From assembly GCA_002432865.1 (NCBI GenBank), contig DJGX01000044.1:3176-11055 (forward strand): a DNA stretch of 7,880 bases. The letters run 5' to 3'. Shown here piece after piece: positions 1 to 5,982 of this stretch. How positions within the stretch are numbered: position 1 is the stretch's first letter; every line of letters begins with the position of its first letter. Origin of the DNA: Cloacimonetes bacterium UBA5835 (GTDB lineage: Bacteria; Cloacimonadota; Cloacimonadia; Cloacimonadales; Cloacimonadaceae). The position numbers and the translations under genes are program-made. The notes beneath the pieces were generated by a model. It had not been told where the DNA came from and searched no databases. It saw only the letters and a program-made list of their open reading frames with translations.

Positions 1-18
1 TTTTAGGATTTTAGGATT
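1..18. repeat. Short direct repeat at left window edge (TTAGGATT x2)
   Basis: Two abutting copies of the 8-base unit TTAGGATT (3-10 and 11-18), probably continuing beyond the window. The 13-base core GGATTTTAGGATT (6-18) recurs exactly at 5680-5692 and 5703-5715 on the other side of the rnf operon. It therefore looks like an edge of the same interspersed intergenic repeat family rather than a chance low-complexity patch. Confidence 0.55.
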
Positions 19-472
19 AAGAGAATTTATCTCTATAAACAAGATTTTTTAGAAGAATATTTAGCCACCGAAGTCACCAAAAATAACTCACCAAAGATTA
101 CTCAAATGTTAGCAATCTCAAGTTCGAAGAAATCACTATCCTGAATATGCAACCTTTCAATAAACTTTTTGTGCATTTCTTACTTCTTGGGTTAAGTCCA
201 CTTTTTCCAGGATGCCTCACTTTTTGCCTCTCCTCATCCACCTATCCTTCTCTCCTCCTATACTCCTCGATTAGGAGGAGAGAGGAACGAGTAGAGAAAG
301 AGTATCGTCCAAGATAATATCAAGATGACAATTAAGGATAGAGGCTTATTAACAAAAACCAAGTTATTCGTTGTCGATGGCATAAGATTAATAGGCTGCC
401 TGCAAATTCGGAATTTATTCAAAAATAGTGGCTTCCTATTTAACAACATAGGGCACTCTCATAAAATTTTAC
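19..472. other. Non-coding spacer upstream of the rnf operon
   Basis: I see no convincing gene here. The reading frames present are short (56-63 codons), lack a good ribosome binding site, overlap each other on opposite strands and resemble no protein I know. Around 62-108 the sequence has a degenerate, period-like texture (ACCGAAGTCACC, AACTCACC, ATTACTC) like the eroded mini-repeats common between genes in FCB and other environmental genomes. A strong inverted repeat (247-285) is listed separately. The end of the preceding gene is not visible. Confidence 0.6.
247..285. repeat. Long inverted repeat (hairpin) in the rnf upstream spacer
   Basis: A perfect 12-base inverted repeat: 249-260 (TCTCTCCTCCTA) pairs with 272-283 (TAGGAGGAGAGA) around an 11-base loop. 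A G-U pair (248/284) and a C-G pair (247/285) extend it to 14 pairs. One arm is pure pyrimidine apart from its last base. Neither strand has a T-run after the stem, so this is not a standard intrinsic terminator. It may be a REP-like intergenic hairpin or a terminator-like end of the unseen upstream gene; the sequence does not decide. Confidence 0.6.
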
Positions 473-500
473 TTGCCTTAAATATGCCTCTCTATATAAA
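473..500 (+). promoter_or_regulatory. Candidate sigma-70 promoter of the rnf operon
   Basis: TTGCCT (473-478, 4 of 6 consensus) and TATAAA (495-500, 5 of 6) are separated by 16 bases. Transcription would start near 507, giving a leader of roughly 45 bases that contains the 522-540 palindrome and the rnfC ribosome binding site. It is the best match I found between 300 and 553, and the other gene in the window uses a similar TTGACA/AATAAT arrangement. Such matches are common in AT-rich DNA, so confidence is limited. Confidence 0.4.
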
Positions 501-521
501 TGCACCTAAAATTTGATGTCC

Positions 522-540
522 GGTTTGATACTATCAAACC
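522..540. promoter_or_regulatory. Perfect palindrome upstream of rnfC; candidate operator or leader hairpin
   Basis: GGTTTGATACTATCAAACC is a perfect inverted repeat with 9-base arms around a single central C (531). It lies about 20 bases downstream of the predicted -10 box and ends four bases before the GGGAG ribosome binding site of rnfC. As DNA it could be an operator for a dimeric repressor. As RNA it could form an 8-pair hairpin with an ACT loop. It resembles an FNR-type site (TTGAT...ATCAA) but has three central bases instead of four, and it does not match the classic Rex or Fur consensus. The regulator is unknown. Confidence 0.55.
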
Positions 541-543
541 AAA

Positions 544-548
544 GGGAG
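544..548 (+). promoter_or_regulatory. Ribosome binding site that sets the rnfC start
   Basis: GGGAG lies five bases before ATG 554. No comparable site precedes the in-frame upstream ATG at 500. Translation from 500 would also run through the palindrome and add 18 residues (MHLKFD...) ahead of the conserved RnfC N-terminus MRLKTFPGGVHPP. The start at 554 is therefore preferred. Confidence 0.75.
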
Positions 549-553
549 TGTTG

Positions 554-1876
554 ATGCGATTAAAGACATTTCCCGGAGGTGTTCATCCTCCGGATGAGAA
601 AAAGTATAGTGCTTCTGTGCCTATTGTTGATATTCCTATACCTCAAAAAGTGACAATCCATCTTTCACAGCATATTGGTTCTCCTTCCAAACTAATTGTT
701 TCTGTAGGAGATGAAGTTTTGACGGGTCAAAAAATTGCAGAATCAACAGGTTTTGTATCCCTAAATCAACATTCTTCCATTTCTGGGAAAGTTACGGCTA
801 TCGGCAATTTTGCTAATGCTACAGGTTCGAATTCTATGGCTATACAGATCACCGGAGATGGCTTGGATAAGTGGATCGAGCTTACTGATGAGCCAAATTT
901 TATAGATTTACCTCTGGAGGAAATGAAAAAAAGGATTGGAGAAGCTGGAATTTGTGGAATGGGCGGTGCCGGTTTTCCAACCTTAGTGAAATTATCTCCT
1001 CCTGATGATAAACCCATAGATACCGTTATCTTAAATGGAGTGGAATGCGAACCTTATCTTACTAGTGATCATCGTTTGATGCTAGAAAAAACAGCTGAAA
1101 TAGTACTTGGGATGAAGCTGATAATGAAAATCTTAGGTGCCCAAAAAGGGATGATTGGTATTGAGGCTAATAAACCTGATGCTATAGCTAAGATGCAGGA
1201 GATCACAAAAAATGAACCTGCTATTGAAGTAGTTCCTTTACAGCTTCGTTATCCACAAGGTGCTGAAAAACAGCTAATTTATGCTGCCACAAAAAGAAAA
1301 GTTCCTGCAGGTGGATTGCCAATGGCTGTGGGAGTAGTAGTTCAAAATGTGGCAACCGCTTTTGCTATATACGAAGCTATTCGTTACCAAAAACCTCTGG
1401 TGCAAAGAGTTATAACCGTAACTGGTTCTCCGGTGGTAAGCCCTAAAAATATTATGGCTCGAATAGGAACTCCTTTGTCTGAATTGATTGAATTCTGCGG
1501 AGGAACTAGCGAAGAAGTTGGAAAAGTTATTTGTGGAGGTCCGATGATGGGTTTTGCCTTACCTTCTTTGGAAGCTACAATTGGAAAGGGCAGTGGTGGA
1601 TTAGTTCTATTAAATAAGAAAGCAGCCAGTTTAAATGAAGAGGGAAATTGTTTGCGTTGTGCTCGCTGTGTAGATGTTTGTCCAATGAACTTAGTTCCCT
1701 GTATGATTGTATCAGCTATAAAATATAATAATTTGGATTTAGCTGTGAAATCTGGATTGAATGACTGTATTAAATGTGGTGCCTGCGCTTATGTGTGCCC
1801 TGCTCAGATTCGTTTAGTTCAATATATTGATACTGGCAAAATTCGTTATGCTGAAACTAAGCAAGCCAAAAAGTAG
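554..1876 (+). CDS. rnfC: RnfC: NADH-side iron-sulfur/flavin subunit of the Rnf complex
   Basis: RnfC is the peripheral subunit where NAD+ is reduced in the ferredoxin:NAD+ oxidoreductase. The protein has 440 residues and opens with the family signature GGVHPP (8-13). A barrel-sandwich (biotinyl/lipoyl-like) domain follows around residues 38-82, with VGDEVLTGQ near 51-59. Next comes the Nqo1/NuoF-like glycine-rich loop GMGGAGFPT (135-143), which belongs to the flavin/NADH-binding fold, and the conserved NGVECEP (161-167). An SLBB-type segment begins near 285. Two C-x2-C-x2-C-x3-CP motifs at C366/369/372/376 and C405/408/411/415 bind two [4Fe-4S] clusters. The protein ends soon after the second cluster, like clostridial and Thermotoga forms and unlike the long alanine-rich proteobacterial ones. 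It is first in the operon, nine bases before rnfD. Nothing looks damaged. Confidence 0.97.
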   Translation: MRLKTFPGGVHPPDEKKYSASVPIVDIPIPQKVTIHLSQHIGSPSKLIVSVGDEVLTGQKIAESTGFVSLNQHSSISGKVTAIGNFANATGSNSMAIQITGDGLDKWIELTDEPNFIDLPLEEMKKRIGEAGICGMGGAGFPTLVKLSPPDDKPIDTVILNGVECEPYLTSDHRLMLEKTAEIVLGMKLIMKILGAQKGMIGIEANKPDAIAKMQEITKNEPAIEVVPLQLRYPQGAEKQLIYAATKRKVPAGGLPMAVGVVVQNVATAFAIYEAIRYQKPLVQRVITVTGSPVVSPKNIMARIGTPLSELIEFCGGTSEEVGKVICGGPMMGFALPSLEATIGKGSGGLVLLNKKAASLNEEGNCLRCARCVDVCPMNLVPCMIVSAIKYNNLDLAVKSGLNDCIKCGACAYVCPAQIRLVQYIDTGKIRYAETKQAKK

Positions 1877-1885
1877 GAGAATGAA

Positions 1886-2989
1886 ATGAACGATAAATAT
1901 ATTGTATCTCCAGCTCCCCACTTTCATGATAAAACTACAACCAAAAATGTGATGTGGAATGTAGTGTTGGCTTTAACGCCAGCTCTTGTTTTCGCTGTTT
2001 ATTATTGGGGTTTTAAATCTCTATTGCTTACTCTTTTAGGTGCTGTATCTGCAATGGTAACTGAAGCGCTAATTCAGAAATTTAGGAAAGTTCCAATCAC
2101 GATTTCGGATGGAAGTGCTTTTTTAACTGGTATGCTACTTGCCTATAATATAAATGCAGGAGCCCCTTGGTGGATTCCTGTTTTGGGAGCAGCTTTTGCT
2201 ATAGCAGTTGGAAAACAGGTTTTTGGCGGTTTAGGTAATAATCCTGTTAATCCAGCTCTTTTAGGCCGCGCATTTTTACTTGCTTCCTGGCCTACAATTA
2301 TGACTTCTGGATGGGTAAAACCCAAAAGTGGATCTTTAAGTGGAATCACAGATCTGGATGCTATTGCCCTGAACCTACAAAGTTTATCTCCCAAAGCTTA
2401 TGATTTGGTAACAGGTGCCACTCCTTTAAAAGTGGCTCAAACCTTAAGAGATAGTAGCTTTGTTTCTTCTATAATTACAAATACAGACCAAGGTGTAGAT
2501 TTAGCGAATCGAATTTTTACTAACCTAACTGATTTGTCTGCAATCAAAAATCTCTTCTGGGGAAATATAGGTGGTTGTATTGGTGAAGTGAGTGTTTTTG
2601 CCTTGCTTTTAGGTGCTGCCTATTTACTTTACAAAAACATCATCGAATGGCGGATACCCTTATATTACATTGGAACGGTGTTTGTTCTCTCTTTCTTTTT
2701 GGCTCCGCTGAAAGGTAGTGGTTTTAGTCCTCTGCTGCCATTTTTCCATATCTTTTCTGGTGGCTTAATCTTAGGCGCTTTTTTTATGGCAACGGATTAT
2801 ACAACTACGCCTATAACTAAAAATGGAAGAATAATATTTGCTATAGGTTGCGGAATATTAACTATGGTTATTCGTTTGTATGGTGGTTATCCGGAAGGGG
2901 TTTCCTACAGCATTCTATTTATGAATGTGTTAACCCCTCTAATCGATAAACTAACTATGCCTAAAGCTTTTGGATGGGTGAAAAAATGA
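1886..2989 (+). CDS. rnfD: RnfD: integral membrane subunit with covalent FMN
   Basis: RnfD is the large integral membrane subunit (NqrB/RnfD family) that carries FMN bound covalently to threonine and is thought to take part in coupling electron flow to ion movement. The 367-residue protein is strongly hydrophobic, with roughly eight to ten membrane segments. The flavinylation motif D-x-x-T-G-A-T is intact at 173-179, with T179 the predicted FMN acceptor. Other family signatures are GGLGNNPVNPA (114-124), the DYTTTP segment starting at D304, and RLYGGYPEGVSY (330-341). The start is supported by an AGGAGA site (1875-1880) that overlaps the rnfC stop codon. Its own stop overlaps the rnfG start as ATGA, implying coupled translation. 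The motif needs an ApbE flavin transferase encoded elsewhere. Confidence 0.97.
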   Translation: MNDKYIVSPAPHFHDKTTTKNVMWNVVLALTPALVFAVYYWGFKSLLLTLLGAVSAMVTEALIQKFRKVPITISDGSAFLTGMLLAYNINAGAPWWIPVLGAAFAIAVGKQVFGGLGNNPVNPALLGRAFLLASWPTIMTSGWVKPKSGSLSGITDLDAIALNLQSLSPKAYDLVTGATPLKVAQTLRDSSFVSSIITNTDQGVDLANRIFTNLTDLSAIKNLFWGNIGGCIGEVSVFALLLGAAYLLYKNIIEWRIPLYYIGTVFVLSFFLAPLKGSGFSPLLPFFHIFSGGLILGAFFMATDYTTTPITKNGRIIFAIGCGILTMVIRLYGGYPEGVSYSILFMNVLTPLIDKLTMPKAFGWVKK

Positions 2990-3576
2990 AAATATATTTA
3001 CAACTTGGCTTAATCTTACTTGCCTTCTGTTTAGTAGCAACTGCACTTTTGGCTTATGTGAATACAATTACTAAACCTCAAATTGACAAAATTAAGACAT
3101 TAGAAGCGGAAGAAACCCGTAGAACACTTATTCCAGATTCCGATTTTGAGGAAATTACTAGTGATATTACTTACTACATAGCCAAAGATAATAAAACTAA
3201 AGAAGTGAAGGGCTATGTTTTTACCGCTGAAAAAAATGGCTATAACGGTCCGGTAAAAACTATGGTTGCAGTAGATAATAACTTCCAAATTATCGCTATA
3301 AAAGTTACTGATCAATCTGAAACTCCAGGCTTGGGATCAAATTCTACCCAGCCCAAATTCTCAGAGCAGTTTAAAGGTAAAACCAGTGAACAACTAATAG
3401 TAGACAAAGATGGAGGCGTGCCCCCTAATTGTATAAAAGCCATAACTGGTGCTACAATAACAACTAGGGCAGTTGTAAACTCTGTAAAAGAATCTATTGA
3501 ATTGCTAAAAGCTAAGGTTCAGGAAAATAGCACTTCGTCTGAAGAAACAAAGGTAAAAGAAGAGGTGAATAAATGA
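2986..3576 (+). CDS. rnfG: RnfG: periplasm-facing FMN-binding subunit
   Basis: RnfG (NqrC/RnfG family, FMN_bind domain) has one N-terminal membrane anchor and an external domain with covalent FMN that passes electrons within the complex. The 196-residue protein begins MKIYLQLGLILL; residues about 5-27 form the anchor. The family segment ETPGLGSN lies mid-protein. The flavinylation motif is TGATITTRAVVNSV, starting at T154, with T157 the predicted FMN acceptor. The position that is aspartate in the textbook D-x-x-(S/T)-G-A-T motif is lysine here (K151). After about residue 173 the protein ends in a charged tail rich in E, K, S and T. I chose ATG 2986 (ATGA overlap with rnfD) over the in-frame ATG 2974, which would add only MGEK and overlap rnfD by 16 bases; neither start has a strong ribosome binding site. 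Confidence 0.95.
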   Translation: MKIYLQLGLILLAFCLVATALLAYVNTITKPQIDKIKTLEAEETRRTLIPDSDFEEITSDITYYIAKDNKTKEVKGYVFTAEKNGYNGPVKTMVAVDNNFQIIAIKVTDQSETPGLGSNSTQPKFSEQFKGKTSEQLIVDKDGGVPPNCIKAITGATITTRAVVNSVKESIELLKAKVQENSTSSEETKVKEEVNK

Positions 3577-4163
3577 GCTTTATTAAAGAACTTACCAAAG
3601 GTATAATAAAAGAAAATCCCACCTTCGTGATTGTCTTAGGTATGTGTCCTACTTTGGCCACCTCTACTTCTGTAAATAATGCAATTGGAATGGGTTTGGC
3701 GGCAACATTTGTGTTAATTTGTTCCAATATCTTTATTTCGCTAATCAAGAATATAACCCCAGACCAAATACGAATTCCTGTTTATGTAATTGTGATAGCG
3801 GCTTTTGTATCTATCGTAGATATGAGTATGGCGGCATATTTGCCCGCACTGCATAAATCCTTGGGATTGTTTATTCCCTTGATTGTGGTTAATTGCATAA
3901 TTATGGGTAGAGCAGAGGCATTTGCCAATAAAAACAATGTAGTCAATTCCATTGCAGACGGCATAGGTATGGGACTGGGTTTTACTCTTTCCTTATCTGT
4001 TGTGGCAACTATCCGTGAGATTTTGGGTAACGGAACTTGGCTAAATATGAGAGTTATGCCCAAGACCTACGATCCAATGTTAATCACATTGCTGGCACCT
4101 GGTGCTTTTATTACTCTCGGATTTTTGATGGCATTGATGAATATGCTGAAGGAGAAACAATAA
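3573..4163 (+). CDS. rnfE: RnfE: integral membrane subunit
   Basis: RnfE (NqrD/RnfE family) is a six-helix membrane protein that pairs with its inverted-topology relative RnfA. In solved Rnf and Nqr structures each contributes two cysteines to one [2Fe-2S] cluster in the middle of the membrane. This 196-residue protein has both: C25 in the first helix (LGMCPTLA) and C108 in IVVNCIIMGRAEAFA. The family-typical ENPTFV segment opens the first helix. An AGAGGTG site (3561-3567) lies five bases before the start. The gene overlaps rnfG by four bases (ATGA) and its TAA overlaps the rnfA ATG by one base (TAATG), so translation along the operon is probably coupled. Confidence 0.96.
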   Translation: MSFIKELTKGIIKENPTFVIVLGMCPTLATSTSVNNAIGMGLAATFVLICSNIFISLIKNITPDQIRIPVYVIVIAAFVSIVDMSMAAYLPALHKSLGLFIPLIVVNCIIMGRAEAFANKNNVVNSIADGIGMGLGFTLSLSVVATIREILGNGTWLNMRVMPKTYDPMLITLLAPGAFITLGFLMALMNMLKEKQ

Positions 4164-4765
4164 TGGGCTTTCTTGGACAACTTTTCACAATGGCAATTTC
4201 TGCCATTCTAATCCAGAACTTTGTGCTTTCCCGTTTTTTAGGTCTTTGCCCCTATTTGGGTGTTTCCAAAAAAATGGATTCCGCTTTCGGAATGGGAATG
4301 GCTGTTATTTTTGTGATGACCATGGCTTCTGCCTTCTGCTATCTAATATATCAATATCTGCTGGTTCCTTTCCAGCTGGAATATTTGCAGACCCTGGCTT
4401 TCATTTTAACGATTGCAGCTTTGGTACAATTTGTGGAAATGGTTATAAAGAAGAATTCTCCAGCCCTTTATAAATCCTTGGGTGTATATCTACCACTCAT
4501 TACTACTAACTGTGCCGTTTTGGGCGTTGCCATACTTAATATTACTCCTCTAGCAGATGGCTCTCGTTACAGTTTCATTTGGGCTGTGTTAAACGGATTA
4601 TTTTCTGGTATTGGCTTCACTTTTGTGCTTTTGGTAATGGCTGGAATCAGAGAACGATTGGAAATGGTAGAATTGCCAAAAAGTATGCGTGGAATGCCAA
4701 GCGGATTGATTCTTGCCGGAACAATGGCTTTAGCGTTTTACGGATTTATGGGTATGAAGATTTAA
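4163..4765 (+). CDS. rnfA: RnfA: integral membrane subunit
   Basis: RnfA (NqrE/RnfA family) is the partner of RnfE in the membrane core. The protein has 200 residues, about six membrane helices and the two expected [2Fe-2S] cysteines: C29 in SRFLGLCPYLG and C117 in LITTNCAVLGVA. The C-terminal half has the family pattern AGIRERLE (160-167) followed by a last helix with LAFYGFMG. An AAGGAGA site (4149-4155) precedes the start, and the N-terminus from here is the conserved RnfA one. The same frame stays open upstream to 4037 inside rnfE, but that extension is not RnfA-like and is rejected. rnfB follows after 19 bases. Confidence 0.96.
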   Translation: MGFLGQLFTMAISAILIQNFVLSRFLGLCPYLGVSKKMDSAFGMGMAVIFVMTMASAFCYLIYQYLLVPFQLEYLQTLAFILTIAALVQFVEMVIKKNSPALYKSLGVYLPLITTNCAVLGVAILNITPLADGSRYSFIWAVLNGLFSGIGFTFVLLVMAGIRERLEMVELPKSMRGMPSGLILAGTMALAFYGFMGMKI

Positions 4766-4784
4766 TTAAGGGAATGGTGAAGAA

Positions 4785-5642
4785 ATGTTAAGTATAATCG
4801 TGGTACCTTTAGCTGCCGGTGGAATTTCTACAATATTACTTCCCGTTGCTATTATGGGTTCCTTGGGATTGATTTTTGGGCTTATTCTTGCCTTCGCTTC
4901 CAAGGTCTTTGCTGTTAATATAGATGAACGGATTGAACAAATAATTGAAGTATTACCTGGTGCAAATTGTGGTGCCTGTGGTCAACCAGGATGCGCAGGA
5001 TATGCCACTGCTATTGTAACTGAAGATAAAGAATTGAATTTATGCGCTCCCGGAGGAGCCGCTGTCGTAGGAAAAATAGCTAAAATTATGGGAAAAGAAG
5101 CAAGTGCCCAACAACGAAAAATTGCCTATATCCATTGCAGTTCCGGTGGAAAAAACAATACTAAATGGAAATATGACTATCAAGGAATTGAAAGCTGCCT
5201 TTCTGCCGTAAATATTGCCGATGGACCAAATCTTTGCTCCTGGGGCTGCGTTGGTTTCAATGATTGTGTAGCTGCCTGTAAATTTGATGCGATCAGTGTT
5301 GATGAAAATGGGTTGCGAATTATTGATAGAGCAAAATGTACCGGTTGCGGAGCTTGCGTTAATGCTTGCCCGCGTAGATTGATAATGCTGATTCCAGAAA
5401 GTAGGAATGTGTTCATTACTTGCAGTTCCAAAGATAAAAACCCGCTGCCTAAACAGAATTGCGGAACAGATAAACCTTGCATTGGCTGTGGTTTATGCGC
5501 CAAGAAGTGTCCCGCTCAGGCAATTACCGTTGAAAATAATATAGCAAGAATTGATTATAGCAAATGTACCGATTGCGGAACTTGTGCAACTGTATGCCCT
5601 ACTAAAGCCATTATAGATTTGAAAATAGCTAACCGAACTTAA
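4785..5642 (+). CDS. rnfB: RnfB: ferredoxin-accepting polyferredoxin subunit, long form
   Basis: RnfB takes electrons from reduced ferredoxin and feeds them into the complex. The 285-residue protein has an N-terminal membrane anchor (about 14-44). An Fe-S domain follows with C62-x2-C65-x4-C70-x16-C87, one [4Fe-4S]. Two pairs of ferredoxin-type motifs come next: C151-x3-C155-x5-C161-x3-C165 with C185/188/191/195, then C232/235/238/242 with C261/264/267/271. That makes five predicted [4Fe-4S] sites. Four further cysteines (C118, C138, C213, C226) fall at positions typical of long RnfB proteins and may support extra clusters. This is the long anaerobe-type form; the proteobacterial RsxB type is about 190 residues with only one ferredoxin pair. 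The usual proline after the fourth cysteine of the first ferredoxin site is lysine (K166). GGTGA (4776-4780) lies four bases before the start. It is the last gene of the operon. Confidence 0.97.
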   Translation: MLSIIVVPLAAGGISTILLPVAIMGSLGLIFGLILAFASKVFAVNIDERIEQIIEVLPGANCGACGQPGCAGYATAIVTEDKELNLCAPGGAAVVGKIAKIMGKEASAQQRKIAYIHCSSGGKNNTKWKYDYQGIESCLSAVNIADGPNLCSWGCVGFNDCVAACKFDAISVDENGLRIIDRAKCTGCGACVNACPRRLIMLIPESRNVFITCSSKDKNPLPKQNCGTDKPCIGCGLCAKKCPAQAITVENNIARIDYSKCTDCGTCATVCPTKAIIDLKIANRT

Positions 5643-5672
5643 ATGTTCGGAACAAGGATTGAAGAACTTTTT

Positions 5673-5718
5673 AGAACAGGGATTTTAGGATTTATAGAAC
5701 TGGGATTTTAGGATTTAT
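5673..5718. repeat. Tandem 23-base repeat (two copies)
   Basis: Units 5673-5695 and 5696-5718 abut and differ at one base only (A5678 versus T5701). Both contain the 13-base core GGATTTTAGGATT that also appears at 6-18, before the rnf operon. The shared core on both sides of the operon suggests an interspersed intergenic repeat family, not a local duplication alone. Confidence 0.8.
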
Positions 5719-5736
5719 AGGATAGAAGTTTTTGTT

Positions 5737-5763
5737 GAGGGTTGACCAGGAGGTCAACCCTCC
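5737..5763. repeat. Palindromic repeat element, copy 1
   Basis: A perfect 11-base stem, GAGGGTTGACC (5737-5747) with GGTCAACCCTC (5752-5762), around an AGGA loop. The 24 bases 5740-5763 recur exactly at 5933-5956. It has no T-run after the stem on either strand, so it is a REP-like element, not a normal terminator. Confidence 0.8.
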
Positions 5764-5779
5764 TAGTTTATAAAATATA

Positions 5780-5831
5780 AATCTGCGTAATCTGCGTTAT
5801 CCGCGTGAAAATCAATCTGTGTAATCTGTGA
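5780..5831. repeat. Cluster of 9-base units (AATCTGCGT type)
   Basis: Five 9-base units: AATCTGCGT (5780-5788), AATCTGCGT (5789-5797), TATCCGCGT (5798-5806), then, after seven bases, AATCTGTGT (5814-5822) and AATCTGTGA (5823-5831). The first three are of the GCG type and the last two of the GTG type. Similar ATCTGCGTAATCTGCG strings are, from memory, frequent between genes in many environmental genomes. There is no spacer structure like a CRISPR array. Confidence 0.75.
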
Positions 5832-5883
5832 GAGGATAATCCAAAGGAAGAACGGTAGGGTGTCGTTCCCCTGACAGCCGAGT

Positions 5884-5919
5884 TATCAAGTTCCCGCTTT
5901 ATTCTATACAAGCTTGATA
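5884..5919. repeat. Imperfect stem within the repeat mosaic
   Basis: TATCAAG (5884-5890) is the reverse complement of CTTGATA (5913-5919), separated by 22 bases. It lies between the two copies of the palindromic element and may be part of the same composite unit. The arms are only seven bases, so chance is possible. Confidence 0.35.
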
Positions 5920-5932
5920 GTTTGTTTGTTGT

Positions 5933-5956
5933 GGTTGACCAGGAGGTCAACCCTCC
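5933..5956. repeat. Palindromic repeat element, copy 2
   Basis: An exact 24-base copy of 5740-5763: stem GGTTGACC (5933-5940) and GGTCAACC (5945-5952) with the AGGA loop, followed by CTCC. The stem is three pairs shorter than in copy 1 because the base before it is T and not G. Both copies are in the same orientation, 193 bases apart, and bracket the 9-base cluster. Confidence 0.8.
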
Positions 5957-5967
5957 AGTATTTTCGC

Positions 5968-5982
5968 CGGGTTAAAAACCCG
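5968..5982. repeat. Small hairpin CGGGTT-AAA-AACCCG
   Basis: A perfect six-base stem with an AAA loop, 11 bases after copy 2 of the palindromic element. It lacks a T-run after the stem on either strand. It is probably another component of the intergenic repeat mosaic. Confidence 0.5.

Noticed and set aside
147..317. 56-codon + strand frame with a hydrophobic start and a lipobox-like LFPGC
   Set aside because: No ribosome binding site, it runs through the long inverted repeat, and the low-complexity serine/leucine stretch and arginine/glutamate tail arise from the two hairpin arms.
258..516. Two 63-codon frames on opposite strands (258-449 minus, 325-516 plus)
   Set aside because: They overlap each other, lack ribosome binding sites and resemble no known family; the plus frame also overlaps the predicted rnf promoter.
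500..553. Upstream in-frame start for rnfC at ATG 500
   Set aside because: It adds 18 residues not found in the family, has no ribosome binding site and would code through the palindrome; ATG 554 has GGGAG at the right distance.
4037..4162. 42-codon upstream extension of the rnfA frame
   Set aside because: It lies wholly within rnfE in another frame and is not RnfA-like; ATG 4163 follows AAGGAGA and gives the conserved N-terminus.
5737..5762. Palindrome as the rnf terminator
   Set aside because: The stem is good but no T-run follows on either strand, and an exact second copy shows it is a repeat element.
5780..5831. Possible CRISPR array
   Set aside because: Units are nine bases, directly abutting or nearly so, with no unique spacers of the usual 25-40 bases.
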